From NCBI GenBank assembly GCA_051025295.1, contig JBMGJV010000018.1: a stretch of DNA of 64,000 nucleotides; one strand, 5' to 3'. A program made the translations under genes and the position numbers. The notes beneath the pieces are model-generated. The model was not told the origin of the DNA and did no database searches. It saw nothing but the letters and a program-made list of their open reading frames with translations. Shown piece by piece: positions 37,986-46,558 of this stretch (positions within the stretch are counted from its first letter, which is position 1; the number at the start of each line of letters is the position of its first letter). The stretch is from KBS-83 sp051025295 (lineage in GTDB: Bacteria; Acidobacteriota; Terriglobia; Terriglobales; Acidobacteriaceae).

Positions 37986-39941
37986 CTACGCGCCGCGACG
38001 GCTGAGCATCCGCTCGCGTGCCACATCGCTGCCCAGGTGCTCGATCACCTGACGCATCGTGCGCAGGGAGTGCAGCTCGGCCATGGTGAACGCGCCGGGG
38101 AAGCGCTGATTGAGCTCTGCATACAGTCGAATGCGCTGCACAGACGTGCCGCCGCTGGCGAAGAAGTCCTCATCCGGCTCCACCTGCAACCGATGCAGCA
38201 GCCGCTGCCAGATGCTGCGCACTGCATCCTCAGGTCGTTGCGGATGCTCGGGCTGCGGCCCGGGCCGGCTCTCTGTGACGCTGCTGCCGCCGCTGCCTGC
38301 CGGTGGCGGTACGGAACCCGGAGCAAACCGCCGCATGATCACGTCACACTGCTGACGCAGCGTCCAGCGATCGGGACGGCCCTGCGCATCGAGCGGAAAA
38401 CGCGCCACCAGCATCAAGGCCGCGGGGTGCTGCTCCTGCGGCACGCGCTGCTCCAGGAAGTCGCGCAGCACTGCTTCGGCTCGAGGATCGGCGCCGGTCT
38501 TCAGCGTAACAAAGACGCAGCTCACACCCTCGCCGTGCGGATCGGCGAGCGCCACGCACTCGCGCACCAGCGAGTGCGCCGTCATCATCACTTCAAACTC
38601 GCCGGGAGAGATCCTGCGTCCGGGCCGGATCTTCGGCACCTCGGGCTCGCTAAGCACGATGGTCTCTTCAGCCGCGGTCCGTGCCGGTGCTCCGATCAAC
38701 AGTCGTCCGTCCGAGAGTTGCACCGCTTCGATCGCCAGCGAAAAGCCGCGCAGTCGCTGATCGCTCAGCAACTGCACCTCCCGAAACGCGTTCATGGTCT
38801 CTTGCGGCTCGCCCAGGTAACCGATGGCCAGCGCGTCGCCGGTCACGGTCAGTGCGCCGAGCCGGCCGATAGCAGTCTCGTGGTGCGCGGCATTGGCGAC
38901 CAGCACGCTGCTGCCTTTGACGGGCGTGGCCTCGCCGGTAAGCGACACACCCACCGCGTAGCTGGTGGTCTCCGCGGCACCGAGCGCGCCAATGATGCGT
39001 GGTCCCGCTGCAGTGCTCTCGTTTGCACGGAGCCGGTCGAGCTCTGCCGGATTCATCCCGGCCAGGTCGACGACGACCTGCTCCAGGTGCTCCAGTGGCC
39101 CATGAACTTTACTGTTTAGGTCGGCGACGCTCGCGGCGGGTGCGCACAGCGTGGTCACGCGGTAGCGCCGCAACAGTCGCGCATAGTCCTGCGGACTAAG
39201 CGTCTCCCCTTCTGCCGGGTGCGGCGCCAATGCGACGGTTCCGCCCGCAAGCAGTGGTCCCCATAACTCGAGCAGAAAGGCATGGTGCTGCGCGCCGGCG
39301 TGCAGCAGGGTCGTGTCGGTCGAGCGAAACTCCACCAATGAGCCCGACGTGACCAGCCGCACGATCCCGGCATGCGTCACCAGCACGCCGCGTTCCTGCT
39401 CATTGAACAGAACGACGGCAGGATCCTCAGGCAGCCGGTGTGCCAGCCGGATGTCGCGAAACATCGGCATGAACTCACGCTCGACGATCGAGGAATCGAG
39501 CACGGTCACCCGCTCCGCCCAGTGCAGCCGATTGGCTGCGGGGTCGCTGCGATCGGCCAGCAGCAGATCGACAGCGCTTGCGCGCAGCTGCCGACCCAGC
39601 CGCTCCGGCGTCAGCGCGTGCACGTCGAAGGGCACATACACGCCACCCGCAAGCAGGATGCCGATGATGCTGCAAATAGTGCTGAACGAGCGCGTGCCGA
39701 CTACGCCGACCAGATCGCCATGCCGCATGCCGCGGCGGCGAAGCAGTGTGGCCAGATTCTGTGCCCGTACGAGCAGGTCGCCATACGCCAGCCGCCCCTC
39801 GTCTCCGAGCAGCGCCGTCGCCCCGGCCCAGATCACCGTGCTTTCCAGCAGAAGAATGTCGACGGTGGTGCGGACCGGGGGATCCGCCGGCGTGTCGGCG
39901 CGCGGGCGCGTGGACCGAACACTTCCGGAATGTCCCAGCAT
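37986..39941 (-). CDS. Stand-alone adenylation-thiolation protein with eroded adenylation motifs
   Basis: 651-aa NRPS-like protein: an AMP-binding (A) domain of about 530 residues and a C-terminal carrier (T) domain. The carrier motif F-F-A-S-G-G-T-S keeps its serine (S600). The A domain has the fold (D-L-V-G-V-V-G, L-A-G-G-V-Y-V-P-F-D), but the nucleotide loop that should read Y-T-S-G-(S/T)-T-G-x-P-K-G is L-F-N-E-Q-E-R-G (about residues 177-186). The A7 Y-R-T-G-D is missing, and the A10 lysine of G-K-x-D-R is Arg (G-R-P-D-R, about 522). Adenylation is probably lost. The start is ATG 39941 with GAGAGGA 6 nt upstream; 34 further codons are open. Confidence 0.88.
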   Translation of the reverse strand: MLGHSGSVRSTRPRADTPADPPVRTTVDILLLESTVIWAGATALLGDEGRLAYGDLLVRAQNLATLLRRRGMRHGDLVGVVGTRSFSTICSIIGILLAGGVYVPFDVHALTPERLGRQLRASAVDLLLADRSDPAANRLHWAERVTVLDSSIVEREFMPMFRDIRLAHRLPEDPAVVLFNEQERGVLVTHAGIVRLVTSGSLVEFRSTDTTLLHAGAQHHAFLLELWGPLLAGGTVALAPHPAEGETLSPQDYARLLRRYRVTTLCAPAASVADLNSKVHGPLEHLEQVVVDLAGMNPAELDRLRANESTAAGPRIIGALGAAETTSYAVGVSLTGEATPVKGSSVLVANAAHHETAIGRLGALTVTGDALAIGYLGEPQETMNAFREVQLLSDQRLRGFSLAIEAVQLSDGRLLIGAPARTAAEETIVLSEPEVPKIRPGRRISPGEFEVMMTAHSLVRECVALADPHGEGVSCVFVTLKTGADPRAEAVLRDFLEQRVPQEQHPAALMLVARFPLDAQGRPDRWTLRQQCDVIMRRFAPGSVPPPAGSGGSSVTESRPGPQPEHPQRPEDAVRSIWQRLLHRLQVEPDEDFFASGGTSVQRIRLYAELNQRFPGAFTMAELHSLRTMRQVIEHLGSDVARERMLSRRGA

Positions 39942-39974
39942 GTGCGGTCCTCTCAAGGCAGCAACGGCATGAAC

Positions 39975-39988
39975 CCTTTGCGCAAAGG
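39975..39988. promoter_or_regulatory. Perfect 14-bp palindrome upstream of the A-T gene
   Basis: CCTTTGCGCAAAGG reads identically on both strands, 34 nt before the A-T protein start codon in the 285-nt divergent gap 39942-40226. It is a plausible dimer-binding operator. No strong promoter elements were seen in the rest of the gap. Confidence 0.45.
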
Positions 39989-40226
39989 AACCGCAAAGAC
40001 GGCAGATGACAGAAGGCCCACTCGCCCTTCGGCGATCGTTCATTCACTCCACACGTTCCGGCCAGTGCCCTGCGCTGGGGCTGCCAATGTCTGGTGATGA
40101 GCCGACGTGATGTGCTGTTTATACCCGCTCCCCCTTCAAGCCGACGCCGTGCAATTGGTAACGTCGCAGTAATGCAGCGCTGTTACTGAGTCACGTTTGG
40201 CACTGGCTGCGAGCTACCATCGAGGC

Positions 40227-40889
40227 ATGCCGAGTGATGTGCTGCGTGAAACCTTCCCCGTCGGTCCGCTGCGTTGCAACTGCACGATTCTGGCGAATGC
40301 GGAGACCCGCGAAGCCATCGTGATCGACCCGGGTGACGACCTGCCGGACATCCTGGCGCGACTGGCCCGCCGCCATTTGACGGTGCGGCAGATCGTCGTC
40401 ACCCACGCCCACATCGACCACATTGGCGGGGCTGCGCAACTCCGCCGCGTCACGGGCGCTCCGGTGCTGTTCCACCAGGCGGACCTGCCTCTGGTCGCCA
40501 TGCTCGATGTGCAGGCGGGCTGGCTGGGTGTGCCGGTACCTGAAAAGCTCTCCCCCGATAGCAGTGCCGAGGACGGCACCTCCGCCGGGATCGAGGGCCT
40601 GCCCGCGGAGGTCATCCACACCCCGGGGCATACGCCGGGCAGCATCTGCCTTCATTTCCCAAAGCAGGAATTGCTGCTGGCCGGGGACACGCTTTTTGCC
40701 GGCACCGTCGGCCGGACCGATCTCCCGGGTGGCGACACGCAGGCTCTGCTCCGGTCGCTGCACACCCGCCTGCTGCCCCTGCCGGAGGCGACCCTCGTTG
40801 TGCCAGGCCACGGCGAAGAGACCACCCTAGCCACGGAACGCGAGACGAACCCCTTCCTGCAGCCGCAGTACCGCCCCAGCCGCGACTGA
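40227..40889 (+). CDS. MBL-fold metallo-hydrolase (glyoxalase II-like)
   Basis: 220-aa metallo-beta-lactamase-fold hydrolase. The metal motifs are T-H-A-H-I-D-H-I, H-T-P-G-H-T-P-G, L-L-L-A-G-D-T-L-F and V-P-G-H-G-E-E-T in order, the pattern of the YcbL-type glyoxalase II group. The start at ATG 40227 (M-P-S-D-V-L) has GAGG close upstream and begins at the beta-strand of the fold; the frame extends 10 codons earlier. The substrate is not decided by sequence. Confidence 0.9.
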   Translation: MPSDVLRETFPVGPLRCNCTILANAETREAIVIDPGDDLPDILARLARRHLTVRQIVVTHAHIDHIGGAAQLRRVTGAPVLFHQADLPLVAMLDVQAGWLGVPVPEKLSPDSSAEDGTSAGIEGLPAEVIHTPGHTPGSICLHFPKQELLLAGDTLFAGTVGRTDLPGGDTQALLRSLHTRLLPLPEATLVVPGHGEETTLATERETNPFLQPQYRPSRD

Positions 40890-40906
40890 GTGTCGCATGG
40901 CACGTT

Positions 40907-40922
40907 GCGGGTATAGTTCAGT
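40907..40922 (+). other. 16-nt match to the 5' end of a tRNA-Gly
   Basis: GCGGGTATAGTTCAGT matches the acceptor 5' strand and D-arm start of bacterial tRNA-Gly genes, but the following sequence does not continue as a tRNA: no D-loop GG, anticodon stem or T-arm. It is a remnant or coincidence, in the gap after the MBL-fold gene. Confidence 0.3.
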
Positions 40923-40931
40923 CCCCGTTGA

Positions 40932-41189
40932 ATGCATACCCTACCTCTTATGCCCCTTGCCGATCACGTTGAGGTTATGAGTTGGACGACCGATCCTAGT
41001 GGACTCAGAACCTTTGGTTGGGTATCTGTCTCAATCGAAGCTGCCCTTCGCAAGCGAGAGTCCAAGTGTCGCTGTGTTGAATGTCACCAGCCAGTCAGAC
41101 TCCACCAGGATCGAGTCGGCATCGTTGCATCTCATCCCGAGCACCTCAAGCGGAACCCAGCTTGTAGGCTTAGCGATCGCTTGCGTTAG
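40932..41189 (+). CDS. Possible small CxxC/His protein
   Basis: 85-aa frame from ATG 40932. The C-terminal half, C-R-C-V-E-C-H-Q-P-V-R-L-H then A-S-H-P-E-H-L-K-R-N-P-A-C-R-L-S, has a Cys-Cys/His-Cys spacing like a small zinc-binding domain (C-x2-C, then H-x2-H-x6-C). The N-terminal half is not distinctive and there is no ribosome binding site. It could be a genuine small protein or a decayed remnant. The rest of the gap 41190-41225 holds nothing. Confidence 0.4.
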   Translation: MHTLPLMPLADHVEVMSWTTDPSGLRTFGWVSVSIEAALRKRESKCRCVECHQPVRLHQDRVGIVASHPEHLKRNPACRLSDRLR

Positions 41190-41225
41190 CTGCAGCCGCA
41201 GGACCGCCGCAGCCCCGGCTGAGCG

Positions 41226-42434
41226 TCAGGTGCTGGGCATCGCAGCAAGCATCTCGCGCACGCCGTCGCGGAACACAACCAGCTCCGGCAGCAGGCTGAT
41301 CACCAGCCGGTTCGACTCGGCAAAACCGAAGAAGCTGCCTGCATGGACCGCCACCCCTCGCTCTGTCACCAGCCGGGTGGCAAGTGCATCGCCGTCCTCC
41401 GATGGCGGCGTGCGCAGCACCGCGTACCAGCCGCCCTCCGCAGCCAGTCGCGTCATGCCGTGTACCTCCGCGATCGCGTCATCGAGCACCGCAAGGTTCG
41501 CAGCCACGCGCTCCCGGATCTGCTGCTGCATGGCTCCTCGCCCAACCAGCCACCCCGGCAATGCGTGTTGGACGGGCGCATTCATCGAGAGAAAGGTGTC
41601 CGCGATAATCTCGAGCCGCCGCATCGCTTCGCGCCTCTGCTCTTCCAGCCCGCCGCAGATGATCCACGACGCCTTCATCTGCGGCAGCGCAGCCACCTTG
41701 CTCAGTCCACTCAAGACGAAGATCAGTGCGTCGGACTCGTTCCCTGCAAACGTGTGCGGCGTGCCCCCACGCCCTGGCCACGAATAGTCGAGGAACACCT
41801 CGTCGACGATCAGCGCGAGCTCGCGCTCCCGGCAAAAAGCGATCAGCGCCTCGCGCTCGGCGGCCGCAGTGTAGTGGCCGGTGGGATTGTTGGGATGAAC
41901 GAGGATCACCGCTCGAGTGCGCGGCGTCACCTGCTGAGCCAGCCCGTACAGATCGAGGTGCCACCCCGGGTCACCTGCCGGATCGAACAGCATGGGAAAC
42001 GGCGTCAGCCGCACATCGTCGATCGTCGCCAGCAGGTCGAACAGCGGATAGCTGGGCTGCGCGATCAGCACCTCGTCGCCCGGATCGCAGAGCAGGCGGA
42101 ACAGCCAACTGTAACCTTCGCTGGTGCTTGTCGTGAGCACGATGCTGTCCGGGTCGACCGGCGCTCCGTGATCGCCGTAGTAGCGAGCCACCGCTGCCCG
42201 CGCGTGCGCCATGCCGCGCGGATCAGGATCGTAGTGCCGCGCTCCCTCGGCCGCGAGCGCATCCAGCAGGTCGTCGGCATAGCGGAAGCCGCAGTGCGTC
42301 GGATTTGACGCCGTCAGGTCGAGCACCCGCAGCCCGGCGGCTCGTCGCTCCGCCAGCGCCCGCGACCACGCCGTCTCCTCCTCCGCCCAGCCTGTCCTTG
42401 CCGCGAATCGCACGTGGCCTTCCCCTGTCGGCAT
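41226..42434 (-). CDS. PLP-dependent aminotransferase (class I/II fold)
   Basis: 402-aa fold-type I aminotransferase. PLP-site blocks: T-S-T-S-E-G-Y near residue 95, H-P-N-N-P-T-G-H-Y near 180, D-E-V-F-L-D-Y near 210, and the lysine in L-S-G-L-S-K-V-A-A-L near 246. It resembles the alanine/aspartate aminotransferase-like group (Pyridoxal-phosphate-dependent class I). The start is at M-P-T-G-E-G (42434); 22 extra codons are open upstream but overlap the divergent HAD gene. The amino-acid substrate is unknown. Confidence 0.9.
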   Translation of the reverse strand: MPTGEGHVRFAARTGWAEEETAWSRALAERRAAGLRVLDLTASNPTHCGFRYADDLLDALAAEGARHYDPDPRGMAHARAAVARYYGDHGAPVDPDSIVLTTSTSEGYSWLFRLLCDPGDEVLIAQPSYPLFDLLATIDDVRLTPFPMLFDPAGDPGWHLDLYGLAQQVTPRTRAVILVHPNNPTGHYTAAAEREALIAFCRERELALIVDEVFLDYSWPGRGGTPHTFAGNESDALIFVLSGLSKVAALPQMKASWIICGGLEEQRREAMRRLEIIADTFLSMNAPVQHALPGWLVGRGAMQQQIRERVAANLAVLDDAIAEVHGMTRLAAEGGWYAVLRTPPSEDGDALATRLVTERGVAVHAGSFFGFAESNRLVISLLPELVVFRDGVREMLAAMPST

Positions 42435-42457
42435 ACCCGTAATTGCATAATAGAGAG

Positions 42458-43141
42458 GTGACTGCGAACGACTCTCCTGCTGCCCTCGCAACGGTTCCAA
42501 AGGCTGTCATCTTCGACTTCGGCAAGGTGCTCAGCGAACTGCCCGACGCCGACGCGCACACCGGGCTCGTGACCACGGCAGGCGTCACGGACGAGGTCTT
42601 CGAAGAGCACTACTGGGCGCATCGCCACGACTACGACGCTGGCACGCTGAACGCGCACACTTACTGGCAGAAGGTGGCCGAGGGCGCAGGCTTCGACCTG
42701 ACACCGGAGCGGCTCGCCGCCTTCCATCACTACGACTCGCTGATGTGGGCCAACCTCAACGCCGCCATGCTGCACTGGGCGACGGAGCTGCAGGCGGCCG
42801 GCATCAAGACCGCGATCCTCTCGAACATGGGCGAGGTCAACCTCGCCTACATGCGCGAAAACTTCCCTTGGCTCGCGCAGTTCACGCACCTCACGTGGTC
42901 CTGCGAGCTGCGCACGGCCAAACCAGATCCCGCAATCTATCAGCACACGCTCGAGCGGCTCGGGGTGGCGCCAAGCGAAGCGATCTTCATCGACGACCTG
43001 CCCCGCAACATCGATGCGGCGCGCGCCCTCGGCATCGACGCCATCCTGTTCACTTCGGTCGCCGACTTGCGCCGCGAGCTCGAGGCACGCGGCCTCGCCG
43101 GCCGCCTGCCCCTGCCAGAGCTCCAGAACGACCCCGCCTAG
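42458..43141 (+). CDS. HAD family hydrolase (HAD-IA type)
   Basis: About 227 aa. HAD motif I F-D-F-G-K-V-L has Gly instead of the second Asp (usual D-x-D-x-T/V), motif II S-N-M-G-E, Lys in C-E-L-R-T-A-K-P-D-P, and motif III I-F-I-D-D-L-P-R-N. Overall layout is that of the haloacid-dehalogenase/beta-phosphoglucomutase clade. The loss of the general-acid Asp (D-F-G rather than D-F-D) is a feature of some members that act on non-phosphorylated substrates. Start uncertain: GTG 42458 or TTG 42443, both without a clear ribosome binding site. Confidence 0.85.
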   Translation: MTANDSPAALATVPKAVIFDFGKVLSELPDADAHTGLVTTAGVTDEVFEEHYWAHRHDYDAGTLNAHTYWQKVAEGAGFDLTPERLAAFHHYDSLMWANLNAAMLHWATELQAAGIKTAILSNMGEVNLAYMRENFPWLAQFTHLTWSCELRTAKPDPAIYQHTLERLGVAPSEAIFIDDLPRNIDAARALGIDAILFTSVADLRRELEARGLAGRLPLPELQNDPA

Positions 43142-43292
43142 CCCGGCTCAGCCGATGCGCTGCGGAAGAAGGCGGCAGGGCTGACGTTCGCTCACCCAGC
43201 AAAGTTTGCACTTCTGGCGGGTGCCGCTGCATCCTCACTCCAGCACCAGTGAGCACTAGTACCGCACTCATCCGCTTCGCCAGGAGCAATCC

Positions 43293-44480
43293 ATGCCGCA
43301 TCCTCCCTTTATCGACGTCCCCGGAGCCATCGCCGAAATTCAGGCCGGCCGCATGATCGTGGTTGTCGATGACGAGGACCGCGAGAACGAGGGCGACCTT
43401 ACCCTCGCCGCCGAGTTCGTCACGCCGGAGGCGATCAACTTCATGGCGAAGTATGGACGCGGCCTCATCTGCCTCACCCTGACCGAAGATCGCGCCGACT
43501 ACCTGCGGCTGCCGCCCATGACGCAGGAGAACACCTCCCGTTTTGGCACCGCGTTCACGGAGAGCATCGAAGCACGCGAGGGTGTCACCACCGGCATCTC
43601 GGCTGCGGATCGCGCGCACACGATCCGCGTCGCCATCGACCCGACCAGCACCGCTGCCGACCTCGCGCGGCCCGGCCACATCTTCCCGCTGCGCGCGCGC
43701 AAAGGCGGCGTGCTGGTGCGCGCCGGGCAGACAGAAGCGTCAGTCGATCTCGCGCGCATGGCCGGGCTGATTCCCGCCGGTGTCATCTGCGAGATCATGA
43801 ACGACGACGGCACCATGGCGCGCGTGCCCGACCTTGAGCGCTTCTGCACCGAGCATGGCCTGCGCATGCTCACCGTCGCCGAGATGATCCGTTACCGGCT
43901 GCGGCACGAGCGCTACATTCACCGCGTCGCCCAGTCGCCGATCCACACCCGCTACGGGGACTTCACGCTGATCGCCTATGAGAGTGAAGTGGACGGCGGG
44001 GAGAGTCACATGGCGCTGGTCCGCGGACCGCTCGACCCCACCTCCGAAGCGCCCACACTGGTGCGGGTGCACTCGCACTGCCTCTCCGGCGACATCTTCG
44101 GCGCAACCACCTGCGACTGCCGCGAGCTGCTCGAGCGCTCACTCGAACGCATTGCTGCCGCGGGCCGAGGCGCGCTCATCTACCTGCACAACAACAGCCC
44201 GGGCTTCGAACTCGACCGGCGCGAGCAGCCGGCCCGCATCCAGCTGCACCGCGACACCCGCGCGCGTGAGATGCACCCGGACCCGGCGCACGAGGAGCGC
44301 CAGCAGCGCGTTCTGCGCAATGTCGGCATCGGCGGCCAGATCCTGGCAGATCTCAACATTCGCAAGATCCGGCTGCTCACCAACACGCCGACACACGTGC
44401 CTGCGCTTGAGGGCTTCGATCTTGAAATCGTCGAGCAGGTGCCACTGCTCGACGCCAAGCCGCTGCTACCTGCGAAGTAG
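43293..44480 (+). CDS. ribB: 3,4-Dihydroxy-2-butanone 4-phosphate synthase with degenerate GTP cyclohydrolase II-like half
   Basis: Riboflavin-pathway protein, 395 aa. The N-terminal RibB half (residues 1-205) is intact: V-V-D-D-E-D-R-E-N-E-G-D, R-G-L-I-C, and H-I-F-P-L-R-A. The C-terminal half has the RibA fold and zinc ligands (C263, C274, C276), the R-V-H-S-H-C site and R-L-L-T-N-T-P, but the catalytic R-Q-E-G-R-G-I-G-L loop is L-H-N-N-S-P-G-F-E-L (about residues 296-312). It should therefore lack GTP cyclohydrolase activity, like RibBX proteins. ATG 43293 follows AGGAG. No FMN riboswitch is visible in the 151-nt gap. Confidence 0.9.
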   Translation: MPHPPFIDVPGAIAEIQAGRMIVVVDDEDRENEGDLTLAAEFVTPEAINFMAKYGRGLICLTLTEDRADYLRLPPMTQENTSRFGTAFTESIEAREGVTTGISAADRAHTIRVAIDPTSTAADLARPGHIFPLRARKGGVLVRAGQTEASVDLARMAGLIPAGVICEIMNDDGTMARVPDLERFCTEHGLRMLTVAEMIRYRLRHERYIHRVAQSPIHTRYGDFTLIAYESEVDGGESHMALVRGPLDPTSEAPTLVRVHSHCLSGDIFGATTCDCRELLERSLERIAAAGRGALIYLHNNSPGFELDRREQPARIQLHRDTRAREMHPDPAHEERQQRVLRNVGIGGQILADLNIRKIRLLTNTPTHVPALEGFDLEIVEQVPLLDAKPLLPAK

Positions 44481-44501
44481 CCCGAGCAGCGGCCTGACCC
44501 A

Positions 44502-45245
44502 CTACCAGGGGACGACCCCGTGCCGGTCGAAGTAGCCGCCGGTTGGCCCGTCTGCTGGCACTTGCGCGAGCCGCACGATCGCCTCGCTGCCCTCTTCGAT
44601 GGTCTGCGTGCCCTGGTTGCCGTTCATATCGGTCGCCGTGTAGCCAGGGTCGGCGGCATTCACCTTGATCGGCGTGTCGCGAAGCTCCCAGGCGAGGTGA
44701 ATCGTGAACATATTCAACGCAGCCTTCGAGGTGTTGTAGCCCAGCGGCTTGATCCCGGCAAACGCCCAGTTTGGATCCGCGTTCTGCGTCAGCGAACCGA
44801 GCCCGCTCGAGACATTCACAATGCGCCCGGCGGGAGACTTGCGCAGCAACGGCAACATCGCCTGCGTCACCGCGATCGGTCCGTAGAGGTTGGTCCGCAG
44901 CGTCCGCTCGAGCACGTCGAGTTGCACTGTGCTGGGCGCGCCATCGGCACCGAGATCGGCAATGCCGGCATTGTTGACCAGAACATCCAGACGCCCATAC
45001 TGCTCGCGCACGACCTCAGCCGCGGCTCTGATCGATGCCTCGTTGTTCACATCGATGGTGAGCGGTTCCACCGTCGCGCCAGTCGCCTGCAGGCGCTTGG
45101 CTGCTTCCTGTCCGCGCCCCGTGTCCCTGGCGCCGAGCAGCACCAGGTACCCGACGGCACCCAACTGCCGCGCGACCTCAAATCCGATTCCTTTGTTGGC
45201 CCCGGTGATCAGGGCGATCCGCTTCCCATCGCTCTTTTCTGGCAT
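44502..45245 (-). CDS. SDR family oxidoreductase
   Basis: 247-aa short-chain dehydrogenase. Cofactor loop T-G-A-N-K-G-I-G-F near residue 14; N-N-A-G-I near 91; catalytic Ser in V-S-S-G and Y-N-T-S-K near 170. The length and the D-P-G-Y-T-A-T-D-M segment place it in the carbonyl-reductase-like subset of SDR proteins. The strong GGGAGAG site 5 nt before ATG 45245 fixes the start. It is convergent with ribB. The substrate is not known. Confidence 0.92.
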   Translation of the reverse strand: MPEKSDGKRIALITGANKGIGFEVARQLGAVGYLVLLGARDTGRGQEAAKRLQATGATVEPLTIDVNNEASIRAAAEVVREQYGRLDVLVNNAGIADLGADGAPSTVQLDVLERTLRTNLYGPIAVTQAMLPLLRKSPAGRIVNVSSGLGSLTQNADPNWAFAGIKPLGYNTSKAALNMFTIHLAWELRDTPIKVNAADPGYTATDMNGNQGTQTIEEGSEAIVRLAQVPADGPTGGYFDRHGVVPW

Positions 45246-45321
45246 GTGACTCTCCCGCGCGAGTACTGGCGCTTGGTAGTCGATGCTCGCCGCGTCCCCG
45301 CCGGACCAGGATTCGTTGACG

Positions 45322-45357
45322 CAAAAACGAAGACGCCACCCGGAGGGGGTGGCGTCT
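45322..45357 (-). terminator. Rho-independent terminator after the 75-aa gene
   Basis: 10-bp stem AGACGCCACC / GGTGGCGTCT (45331-45340 and 45348-45357), 7-nt loop. On the minus strand it is followed by TCGTTTTTGC. It is about 30 nt downstream of the 45387 stop and separates that gene from the SDR gene. Confidence 0.85.
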
Positions 45358-45386
45358 GTCGCAATTCTGATTGCGTGTGCTGCCGC

Positions 45387-45614
45387 TTAGAGCGTGGACT
45401 CGATCTCGAAACCCCAGGCCTCAAGCAGCGACTCCGGGATGTACTTCGAGTTCTTGTTGCGGCGCGCCCACTCACGAAGGCGGGTCGAACGGACGTACTG
45501 GTCCGGTGTCAGCTTGAACTCCTTCACGACCTGTTCAAACGAAGTCACCGTAGGGACGACGGGACCGATCGGCTCCGGCTTGCCCCAATTTGGATTTCCG
45601 CGACGCTTTGCCAT
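45387..45614 (-). CDS. Conserved-looking 75-aa basic protein
   Basis: 75-aa soluble basic protein. The sequence starts M-A-K-R-R-G-N-P-N-W-G-K and has two short helical segments (S-F-E-Q-V-V-K-E-F and S-T-R-L-R-E-W-A-R-R-N) followed by an aromatic C-terminus (L-L-E-A-W-G-F-E). The compact domain, good start with upstream GAGGAA, and its own terminator suggest a real gene. The R-x-W-x-R-R pattern and a charged N-terminus suggest nucleic-acid binding, but that is only inference. No family recognised. Confidence 0.72.
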   Translation of the reverse strand: MAKRRGNPNWGKPEPIGPVVPTVTSFEQVVKEFKLTPDQYVRSTRLREWARRNKNSKYIPESLLEAWGFEIESTL

Positions 45615-46034
45615 TTCTCTGTTGTTCCTCAGCGTGGAGAAGATTTAGGACCGGAACCCGGCCGTTTTCTGGCCTCGGCACTCTAGCGTGGTGCCCTTCC
45701 CCTGATCCTCTAAAATCATAGCGCATTTTTGCCCAAATATCAAACGCAGGCAAGGACTTAGCTGCTCTTCTACCCAGGCCTGGTGAAGCCCCGGAACGTC
45801 CTCCTGCACATGCTTCGCGGCAACCCCGGGAGCCTTCCCCGGCTCTCACCTTCAGCAGAGTACCAACTCATTACTGGACCGGTGACCCTCAGCACTCTCG
45901 ACCGCGACCGCCCGGACCTTCCTACAACCTGTGTGCGATTCTCCGATGCTGCCAACCCGAGTGAACCTAGGAAGGCAACAGGAACCAGAGAAGGCACCTG
46001 TCGCCCTTGAACCCCCGACCCTGGAGTGACGCGC
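45615..46034. other. 420-nt gap without a convincing gene
   Basis: Divergent gap between the 75-aa gene (minus) and the 130-aa gene (plus). An A/T-rich block at 45701-45750 (TCTAAAATCATAGCG, then ATTTTTGCCC) is a likely promoter region. 45783-46010 has open frames on both strands that lack ribosome binding sites and family features. I looked for riboswitch cores (FMN, cobalamin, c-di-AMP types) and found none. Confidence 0.5.
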
Positions 46035-46427
46035 ATGGAAACGACCTACCGCCGGTTCCGCCTTCTGATCTACTTCGCCGCTTTCATGCTGGTCATGTCG
46101 CTTTGCTTCGTCTACGCCGAACCAGTCCCGCACGCCGCCACCCCGCTGCTGTTCGCAACCAGCCCGCAGCACGCCTCGTTCCTGGCGTCGTCGACAGCTG
46201 AGCCGAGCTTCGATCCTGCGGCCCTGCGCAACACCCTCACCCCGGGCGTCTCGCCCGCCCTGCTCGATCAGCTGGAGCAGGCCGCTCATCCGCACCACGG
46301 ACTCTTCCACCGCTCGCATCGCAGCGTGCCTCACTTCAGCCCTGCCACGCCCGGTACTGAATCCTCGGGGCTGAGCACCGGTTCCGTCGCACCCGCGCCG
46401 CCTGCCGAAGTCCTCCAGACTCGATAA
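46035..46427 (+). CDS. Hypothetical membrane-anchored or secreted protein
   Basis: 130-aa protein with an N-terminal hydrophobic helix (about residues 8-27, L-L-I-Y-F-A-A-F-M-L-V-M-S-L) behind basic residues, then a Pro/Ser/His-rich low-complexity region. It is probably exported or anchored by the N-terminal helix. ATG 46035 has GGAG 8 nt upstream, which decides between this and GTG 46026. No cysteine motif or repeat is seen; function unknown. Confidence 0.58.
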   Translation: METTYRRFRLLIYFAAFMLVMSLCFVYAEPVPHAATPLLFATSPQHASFLASSTAEPSFDPAALRNTLTPGVSPALLDQLEQAAHPHHGLFHRSHRSVPHFSPATPGTESSGLSTGSVAPAPPAEVLQTR

Positions 46428-46558
46428 TCCCTCGGGGCACAACCCCTCCCCCGGCGTACCCTTCTTACACAAAGATTCCGGTCACGAGATCCGGCCGCGG
46501 CAGAGGCGCATCTGCGCTGATTCACACCGCGCGCTGACATACACAAGGAGGAATGCCG

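Noticed and set aside
37785..39119. 444-aa plus-strand open frame
   Set aside because: Opposite the solute-binding protein end and the A-T protein; no ribosome binding site and no recognisable domain.
43142..43292. FMN riboswitch before ribB
   Set aside because: The conserved RFN core sequences (AGGGGxAA, GGxGAAA) are not present in the gap.
45615..46034. Riboswitch (c-di-AMP or cobalamin type) in the 420-nt gap
   Set aside because: Some GC-rich stems occur but none of the conserved core strings were found.
45852..46472. 206-aa minus-strand frame over the 45.6-46.4 kb gap
   Set aside because: No ribosome binding site, Arg/Gly-rich, and opposite a better-supported plus-strand gene with signal helix and GGAG site.
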